NCBI GenBank assembly: GCA_030683195.1 | Contig: JAUXQA010000082.1 | Span: forward strand, 1-11,315 | Reading direction: 5' to 3' | Origin: Rhodoferax sp. | GTDB lineage: Bacteria; Pseudomonadota; Gammaproteobacteria; Burkholderiales; Burkholderiaceae_C | Length of the DNA: 11,315 bases | In this document: positions 6,753 through 11,315 of the stretch, piece after piece | Numbering within the stretch: the stretch's first letter is position 1 | Layout of the letters: each line of letters begins with the position of its first letter | The notes under the pieces: generated by a model | Seen by the model: only the letters and a program-made list of their open reading frames with translations | The model's database searches: none | Told to the model about the DNA's origin: nothing | Translations under genes and position numbers: made by a program

Positions 6753-7361
6753 TCAGTTTGCCGGCAGGCGCTTTAGGAGGTCCAATGGCTCTTGAGCACG
6801 CGAATCACGCGTCGGCAGCTTTGCCAACGCGCGATAAAGCGTCGTTCTCGACACCCCCAAATTTTTGGCAACAACTCCAACTTCGACTTTGGCTGCCAAC
6901 AGAGTCCTTGCGGACTCCAGCTTGGATGCATCAAGCTTTGGCTTGCGCCCACCAAGACGACCCCGGGCCCGCGCAGCGGCTAGCCCGGCGTTGGTCCGTT
7001 CACGAATAAGTTCACGCTCCATCTGCGCCAGAGCTGCCATGACGTGAATGAAAAACCGGCCGGCGGTCGTGCTGGTGTCGATGCCATCAGTCAGACTTCG
7101 AAACTGCACCTCGCGCTCCTTGAGCTGGTCAACGAACTCAATGAGACCCTTCACAGTCCGCCCGAGTCGGTCCAGTTTCCAGACCACCAATGTATCGCCC
7201 GGACGCACGTAAGCCAAAGCCTGAGCAAGCCCTTCTCTGTTTGTGACCGTTCCACTGAGCTTGTCGCTGAATAGTTGCTCACAGCCAGCATTCGTAAGCG
7301 CGTCGGTCTGTAAATCCAAATTCTGATCGTCTGTCGAGACCCGCGAGTAACCAACTAGCAT
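6753..7361 (-). CDS. Serine recombinase, resolvase/invertase family
   Basis: This 202-residue site-specific recombinase has the normal length for the small resolvase/invertase family. It cuts and rejoins DNA through a phosphoserine link. The catalytic domain starts at YSRVSTDDQNLDLQ, with the nucleophile at Ser9. The arginine motif KLDRLGRT lies at about 65-72, and the long E-helix contains MERELIRERTNAGLAAARARG. A C-terminal helix-turn-helix is visible near residues 160-182 (VGVVAKNLGVSRTTLYRAL). All catalytic landmarks are present, so it is probably functional. The ATG at 7361 is preferred because AGAGGTGG lies just upstream; a TTG at 7382 would add seven residues. No transposase gene accompanies it, and I could not identify a res or inversion site. 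It probably came in with a mobile element that has since been lost. Confidence 0.92.
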   Translation of the reverse strand: MLVGYSRVSTDDQNLDLQTDALTNAGCEQLFSDKLSGTVTNREGLAQALAYVRPGDTLVVWKLDRLGRTVKGLIEFVDQLKEREVQFRSLTDGIDTSTTAGRFFIHVMAALAQMERELIRERTNAGLAAARARGRLGGRKPKLDASKLESARTLLAAKVEVGVVAKNLGVSRTTLYRALAKLPTRDSRAQEPLDLLKRLPAN

Positions 7362-7679
7362 CGCCACCTCTTTATGTTGCAAAACTCAAACAGAAGTATA
7401 GAAGTGATACATAGAAACCGCTACAGAGAATTGGAACGTTAAACAGCAATGTTTCGGAACTTTTTTAGCAGGTCCCGGTAGTGTTGCAAAAACGGTGGTT
7501 TGTGGGACTACTTGTTTGAGTACGAATCAGTAGCGGATTTACAGATTGCGTCAACTGAAGGAGCGTCTGGCGGAGGCCTGCAAAGCAGCGTTAAGAGCCA
7601 GTCACCAGTTCCCGGTATTGGGAATTCCAATGTCAAGATTATTGTGCTTGGGCGGAAGCCTTTCGTAGCAGACATTGCT
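7362..7679. other. Gene-free region upstream of the recombinase
   Basis: This 318-base stretch lies between the recombinase start and the LysR stop codon. TGTTGCAAAA occurs twice, at 7375-7384 and 7482-7491. Short inverted repeats are seen at 7441-7454 (AAACA/TGTTT) and 7617-7631 (ATTGG/CCAAT). Two overlapping short plus-strand frames, 7500-7685 and 7534-7668, resemble nothing I recognise. One could be a leftover of a deleted mobile-element gene. Recombinases of this type often have their recombination site here, but the expected dyad-flanked subsites are not obvious. Confidence 0.45.
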
Positions 7680-8585
7680 TTATAAACACTTGCGTTCGCT
7701 AAATCGCAGCGCATCGACCACGCGTGAGAAAGCTGGAGATGGCTGTCGCCTGCTTGGATAGTAGAGGTAATAACCTTCAAATGGCGCACACCAGACCAGC
7801 AGAACGCGCACAAGCCGCCCCTCTGCAATGTGTGGTGAGAACTCTTCTTCCGGGAGATACGCAATGCCTAATCCTTCAAGCGCCGCGAGCACGATGTGGG
7901 GCGTGCTGTTGAGTACCACCTGGCCATCCACGCGAACATTCAGCTTCGCGCCTCGGCGCTCAAAGTCCCAGACGGACAACCCACCATGCGTTGGAAAGCG
8001 CATATTGATACAGCGGTGCGCCACCAAGTCAGCTGGTTTCTTTGGCGCGGGATTCTTGGCAAAATACGTAGGTGAGGCCACCGCCGCCATGCGCAGCTTC
8101 GGACCGATCGGTACCGCAATCATGTCCTTGTCAATGGTGCCGCCTATGCGAACGCCTGCGTCGAAACGATCCGCCACGATGTCTCTGAAGCCATAGTTGA
8201 TGTCAAACTCGACCTTGATGTCGGGGAACTCTTTCAACAATGGGACGAGTTTCGGCAGCAACGTCGTGCGCACGATGTGATCACCACAGGTGATCCGCAC
8301 GGTGCCAGCCGGCTTGTCACGCAGCTCCGTCAATACGTCCATTTCCGCTTCGATCTCATCGAAACGGTGGCCGATGGCTTGCAAAAGCCGCTCTCCGGCC
8401 ACTGTGGGCGACACACTGCGCGTGGTGCGTGTGAGCAACCTGATCTCAAGTTTTGCCTCCAGGCCACTGATCGCCTGGCTCAGTGCGGATTGGGTCACGC
8501 CCAGCAGCGCCGCAGCGCGGGTAAAGCTGCCTTCCCTTGCCACCGTGACAAAGTACAAAAGATCGTTGAGGTTTCGTTTCACCAT
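7680..8585 (-). CDS. LysR-family transcriptional regulator
   Basis: This 301-residue DNA-binding regulator has the usual length for the family. The N-terminal winged helix-turn-helix covers about residues 1-62 (LLYFVTVAREGSFTRAAALL, GVTQSALSQAISGLEAKL, RLLTRTTRSVSPTVAGERL). It is followed by a linker helix and a two-lobed effector-binding domain starting near residue 92 (GTVRITCGDHIVRTTLLPKL, later VLAALEGLGIAYLPEEEF). This subgroup resembles regulators that stand divergent from hydrolase, oxidoreductase or efflux genes. It stands divergent from the exported-hydrolase operon, with a perfect T-N11-A palindrome between the genes. Control of that operon and of itself is therefore a strong inference. 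The effector is unknown. The ATG start has a weak Shine-Dalgarno but gives the standard family N-terminus. Confidence 0.95.
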   Translation of the reverse strand: MVKRNLNDLLYFVTVAREGSFTRAAALLGVTQSALSQAISGLEAKLEIRLLTRTTRSVSPTVAGERLLQAIGHRFDEIEAEMDVLTELRDKPAGTVRITCGDHIVRTTLLPKLVPLLKEFPDIKVEFDINYGFRDIVADRFDAGVRIGGTIDKDMIAVPIGPKLRMAAVASPTYFAKNPAPKKPADLVAHRCINMRFPTHGGLSVWDFERRGAKLNVRVDGQVVLNSTPHIVLAALEGLGIAYLPEEEFSPHIAEGRLVRVLLVWCAPFEGYYLYYPSRRQPSPAFSRVVDALRFSERKCL

Positions 8586-8618
8586 GGCGCATTTTTACAT
8601 GGCTCACATGGCCTATTC

Positions 8619-8633
8619 ATTAGTCTGACTAAT
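8619..8633. promoter_or_regulatory. LysR-type operator (perfect T-N11-A palindrome)
   Basis: ATTAGTCTGACTAAT is a perfect 7+1+7 inverted repeat. It contains the LysR-box pattern T-N11-A (T at 8620, A at 8632). It lies 34 bases upstream of the LysR start and 86 upstream of the hydrolase start. No strong -35/-10 pair is seen for the plus strand, which fits activator-dependent expression. Confidence 0.7.
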
Positions 8634-8674
8634 AAACGCTTTAAGCATTCATCAGCTAGTCAAGGCAAGCTTCT

Positions 8675-8705
8675 TTTGGGAAGATCACATCCATGTCATC
8701 CCAAA
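8675..8705 (+). promoter_or_regulatory. 5'-leader hairpin abutting the hydrolase ribosome-binding site
   Basis: A perfect 7-base inverted repeat (TTTGGGA / TCCCAAA) encloses 17 bases. After one mismatch it can extend by about three pairs, counting one G-T wobble, leaving a 9-base loop. The 3' arm ends directly before the Shine-Dalgarno TGGAGA (8706-8711) of the hydrolase gene. It may affect translation or mRNA stability, or be an additional regulator site. No T-run follows, so it is not an intrinsic terminator. Confidence 0.45.
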
Positions 8706-8718
8706 TGGAGATTTAACT

Positions 8719-9810
8719 ATGACCAAGCAAGCATCCGACCGTCGAGAATTCCTTAAGACAGCTGGCACCAGCGTGGCTGCGCTGGGCGTTCTGTCAGTGG
8801 CTGGCAGCGCCGCTTTTGCGGCGGGCATCCCACCCGTGCCGAACCTGTCCCATGGTGCCAATAACTTCTTTAAGAGCGAGAAAGTGACCGCGCAAAAAGT
8901 GACTTTCAACAACCAGTACCAGATGAAGATTGTCGGGAATCTTTTCACGCCCAAGGGCCTCGATCGCCATGCCAAGCATCCGGCGATCATCGTCGGACAC
9001 CCGATGGGTGCGGTCAAAGAGCAAAGCTCAAACCTGTATGCACAGAAGCTGGCAGAACAGGGCTTCGTCACACTGGCCATCGACCAATCGTTCTGGGGCG
9101 AAAGCGCGGGTCTGCGTCGCAACGCCGTTGCACCTGACATCTATGCTGAGGCAATCAGCGCAGCGGTGGACTACCTGGGCACCCAGTCGTTCGTGAACAG
9201 GGCGCGCATCGGTGTCCTTGGTATTTGTGGCAGTGGCAGCTTCGTCATCAGCGCTGCCAAGATCGACCCGCGCATGCGGGCCATCGCGACGGTCAGTATG
9301 TACGACATGGGCGCAGCCAACCGCAATGCGCTGAACCACTCGCAGACGCTTGAACAACGCAAGCAGATCATCGCTGAGGCGGCCGAGCAGCGTTATGCGG
9401 AGTTCACAGGTGGCGCAACCAAGTACACCGGTGGAACTGACCATGTGTTAAATGAAAAAACTCATCCTATTCAACGCGAGTTCTTTGACTTTTACCGCAC
9501 GCCACGTGGCGAATTCACACCTGTGGACTCATCGCCCGAAGCAACGACGCACCCCACGCTGACCAGCAACGTCAAGTTCATGAACTTTTACCCGTTCAAC
9601 GACATCGAGACGATCTCGCCGCGACCAATGCTGTTCATCACGGGCGACCAGGCGCATTCCAAAGAGTTCAGCGAAGAAGCCTACCGGTTGGCAGGTCCCG
9701 CCAAGGAATTGGTGATCATTCCGGGCGCGGGCCACGTCGACCTTTATGACCGCGTCAACCTCATCCCTTGGGACAAGCTGAACGCGTTCTACAAGAAGAA
9801 CCTAGCCTGA
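8719..9810 (+). CDS. Tat-exported alpha/beta hydrolase (cysteine nucleophile)
   Basis: This 363-residue protein is predicted to fold in the cytoplasm and be exported to the periplasm by the twin-arginine pathway. The N-terminus has DRREFLK (residues 7-13), a hydrophobic stretch and a likely cleavage site after AFA (about residue 34). The rest is an alpha/beta-hydrolase fold: HPMG (94-97) fits the oxyanion region, GICGSG places Cys170 at the nucleophile elbow, Asp310 lies in ITGDQAHS, and His339 in GAGHVDLYD. A Cys-Asp-His triad recalls dienelactone hydrolases and YcjY-like proteins. The substrate is unknown; an ester, lactone or similar bond is likely. TGGAGA seven bases before the ATG supports the start. 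It is the first gene of an operon, followed after 11 bases by an MFS exporter, and is probably controlled by the divergent LysR regulator. Confidence 0.9.
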   Translation: MTKQASDRREFLKTAGTSVAALGVLSVAGSAAFAAGIPPVPNLSHGANNFFKSEKVTAQKVTFNNQYQMKIVGNLFTPKGLDRHAKHPAIIVGHPMGAVKEQSSNLYAQKLAEQGFVTLAIDQSFWGESAGLRRNAVAPDIYAEAISAAVDYLGTQSFVNRARIGVLGICGSGSFVISAAKIDPRMRAIATVSMYDMGAANRNALNHSQTLEQRKQIIAEAAEQRYAEFTGGATKYTGGTDHVLNEKTHPIQREFFDFYRTPRGEFTPVDSSPEATTHPTLTSNVKFMNFYPFNDIETISPRPMLFITGDQAHSKEFSEEAYRLAGPAKELVIIPGAGHVDLYDRVNLIPWDKLNAFYKKNLA

Positions 9811-9821
9811 ACACGCCTTTC

Positions 9822-11054
9822 ATGACAGCACAAGCAGGTGGGGCCACCGCAGTGGGTGGCCCAGTTTGGGGTCAATCGGCGGCACAGCCTGCCAGGTGGG
9901 GTGGCGTCTTCGCCATGGCGCTGTGTGTTTTTGCACTGATTGCATCGGAATTCATGCCGGTCAGTTTGCTGACGCCCATGGCCCACGATCTGCGGGTCAG
10001 CGAAGGATTTGCCGGGCTGGGCATCGCCATCTCCGGCGCCTTCGCGGTCCTGACCAGTCTGTCGATTTCGGTGATCGCTGGCAGCATGAACCGCAAGACA
10101 CTCTTGATGGGGCTGACGGCGTTGATGGCCGTCTCCGGGGTGGTTGTCGCGCTGGCGCCGAACTATGCGGTGTACATGGTCGGTCGGGCGCTGATCGGGG
10201 TGGTCATCGGCGGGTTTTGGTCCTTGTCGGCGGCCACCGCCATGCAGTTGGTGCCGTCCAACCAAGTGCCGCTTGCTCTGGCCATCTTTAATGGCGGCAA
10301 CGCGCTAGCGATGGTGATCGCCGCTCCGCTGGGCAGCTACCTGGGGTCGGTCATCGGCTGGCGGGGTGCATTTTTTTGCTTGGTGCCGGTGGCGTTGATC
10401 GCCTTTGTCTGGCAGTGGATCAGCCTGCCGTCCATGCCGACGCCGGCTCGCCCGGCGGGTTCCAGCAACGTCCTTAGACTACTCAAAAATCCAGCGGTCG
10501 CTATGGGCATGCTGGCTATTAGCACCTTCTTCATGGGGCAGTTCATTTTTTTCACCTATCTGCGACCCTTTCTTGAAATGGTGACCCGTGTGGATGTCCC
10601 CACGCTGTCGCTCGTGTTGCTGACGATTGGTGTTGCGGGATTCATCGGCACCACGGCTATCGGCATGTTCCTTAAATGGGATTTTTACCGCACGTTGATA
10701 GGTATTCCAATCCTGATGGCTGCAATCGCCGTGGCACTCACCCTCTTTGGCAGCCAAGTTGCCTTGGTGGCGGCACTGCTAGGTCTTTGGGGACTGGTTG
10801 CAACTGCGGCACCGGTAGGCTGGTGGTCCTGGTTGGCAAAAACATTGCCCCAAGATGCAGAGGCGGGCGGTGGGCTGATGGTTGCCGTGATCCAGTTGGC
10901 CATCGCATTAGGTTCATCTATTGGCGGCCTGCTGTTTGATACGAGCGGATACCATGGTACGTTCGTTGCAAGCGCGTTCTTGCTTCTGATCGCAGCTTTC
11001 CTGACCTTTCTGACCGCACGTACGCCAACGCCACGAACGGCCAGAGCCACCTAA
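9822..11054 (+). CDS. MFS transporter, DHA1 family, NepI-like
   Basis: This 410-residue inner-membrane transporter of the major facilitator superfamily probably has 12 membrane segments and exports a small molecule by proton antiport. From memory it resembles E. coli NepI (purine ribonucleoside efflux) along its length: EFMPVSLLTPMAHDL near the start, GRALIGVVIGGFWSLSA in segments 4-5, IGWRGAFF, FFTYLRPF, PVGWWSWLAKTL and VAVIQLAIALGSSIGG. Related members export sugars or drugs, so the substrate is not certain. The ATG at 9822 is chosen because it follows the hydrolase stop by 11 bases. The frame stays open to 9768, inside the hydrolase gene, but those codons give no MFS-like sequence. The Shine-Dalgarno is weak, so translational coupling to the upstream gene is likely. 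A lipoprotein gene follows after 18 bases. Confidence 0.9.
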   Translation: MTAQAGGATAVGGPVWGQSAAQPARWGGVFAMALCVFALIASEFMPVSLLTPMAHDLRVSEGFAGLGIAISGAFAVLTSLSISVIAGSMNRKTLLMGLTALMAVSGVVVALAPNYAVYMVGRALIGVVIGGFWSLSAATAMQLVPSNQVPLALAIFNGGNALAMVIAAPLGSYLGSVIGWRGAFFCLVPVALIAFVWQWISLPSMPTPARPAGSSNVLRLLKNPAVAMGMLAISTFFMGQFIFFTYLRPFLEMVTRVDVPTLSLVLLTIGVAGFIGTTAIGMFLKWDFYRTLIGIPILMAAIAVALTLFGSQVALVAALLGLWGLVATAAPVGWWSWLAKTLPQDAEAGGGLMVAVIQLAIALGSSIGGLLFDTSGYHGTFVASAFLLLIAAFLTFLTARTPTPRTARAT

Positions 11055-11072
11055 AGAGCAAGGAGAAATGCC

Positions 11073-11315
11073 ATGACCATGAGCAGCCTCGTAGCCCACC
11101 AGGTTGACCAACGTGCCTTTGTCAAGAAAATCACTCATCGCCGAACTTGGCATGGCTTGCGTGGCCTCAGCCTGGTGCTTAGTCTTCTCGTGCTCGGCGG
11201 TTGCGAAGCCGGCCAGCCGTCGGCAACAGGTCCAGCCACCGTGGTCGCCGCAAATACCGGCACGGCCGCCCTACAACCGGAGGAATCGCACATGTGGATG
11301 ACTGTCGGCGAACGT
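11073..11315 (+). CDS. Predicted lipoprotein, 5' part only (possibly cyclophilin-like fold)
   Basis: An open frame of 81 codons runs off the right edge of the window. AAGGAG (11060-11065) lies seven bases before the ATG, a strong ribosome-binding site; a second in-frame ATG follows at 11079. The protein begins with a basic region (KKITHRRTWHGLRG), then a hydrophobic core and a lipobox LGGC with Cys44, so lipidation and membrane anchoring are likely. A low-complexity linker rich in A, T and G follows, and then the start of a domain (MWMTVGER). That start recalls small cyclophilin-like fold proteins, which I remember as occurring near such hydrolase and MFS genes, but too little is visible to be sure. 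It is the third gene of the operon after the exporter. Confidence 0.7.
   Translation, partial: MTMSSLVAHQVDQRAFVKKITHRRTWHGLRGLSLVLSLLVLGGCEAGQPSATGPATVVAANTGTAALQPEESHMWMTVGER

Noticed and set aside
7500..7685. Short plus-strand frame of 61 codons (TTG start) and an overlapping 44-codon frame at 7534-7668
   Set aside because: Neither has a ribosome-binding site or recognisable sequence; kept only as a note within the gene-free region.
9789..10265. Minus-strand open frame of 158 codons opposite the MFS gene
   Set aside because: It is composed of low-complexity histidine, arginine and glutamine-rich sequence with no domain, as expected for a frame antisense to a transporter.

Overview
The window looks like chromosomal DNA of a betaproteobacterium of the order Burkholderiales, most likely a Comamonadaceae member such as a Rhodoferax- or Polaromonas-like organism. 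This is inferred from gene style: an ArsR-rhodanese fusion regulator, a Cache-type MCP with a Burkholderiales-like tip, GC-rich codons and an IS5-type remnant. I ran no database search. It holds nine complete genes, one 5' gene fragment cut by the window edge, and one degraded insertion sequence. I see no tRNA, rRNA, CRISPR array or prophage.

Left part (1-2550): an ArsR-rhodanese regulator (minus) is divergent from a sterol-desaturase-family membrane hydroxylase (plus). A near-palindromic putative operator lies between them. The hydroxylase is followed by a TonB-like membrane-anchored protein. After it comes a 366-base gene-free stretch full of perfect inverted repeats. At least one of these is a good intrinsic terminator reading on the minus strand.

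Centre (2914-6133, minus strand): a Cache-HAMP chemoreceptor and a Cache-GGDEF diguanylate cyclase lie one behind the other. They are probably separate transcription units, because a convincing sigma-70-type promoter with a 13-bp palindrome sits between them. Together they suggest a sensory module linking small-molecule detection to motility and to c-di-GMP.

Accessory scar (about 6200-7680): a 484-bp IS5-family derivative keeps both terminal inverted repeats, but its transposase has lost its whole middle by an in-frame internal deletion. Next to it is an intact orphan serine recombinase with no transposase, then about 320 bases without a recognisable gene.

Right part (7680-11315): a LysR-type regulator (minus) faces a plus-strand operon. 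The operon encodes a Tat-exported alpha/beta hydrolase with a cysteine nucleophile, a NepI-like MFS exporter, and a predicted lipoprotein that runs off the window. The divergent intergenic region holds a perfect 15-bp T-N11-A palindrome (a LysR box) and a hairpin abutting the hydrolase ribosome-binding site. The layout suggests an inducible periplasmic conversion and efflux system for an unknown small molecule.
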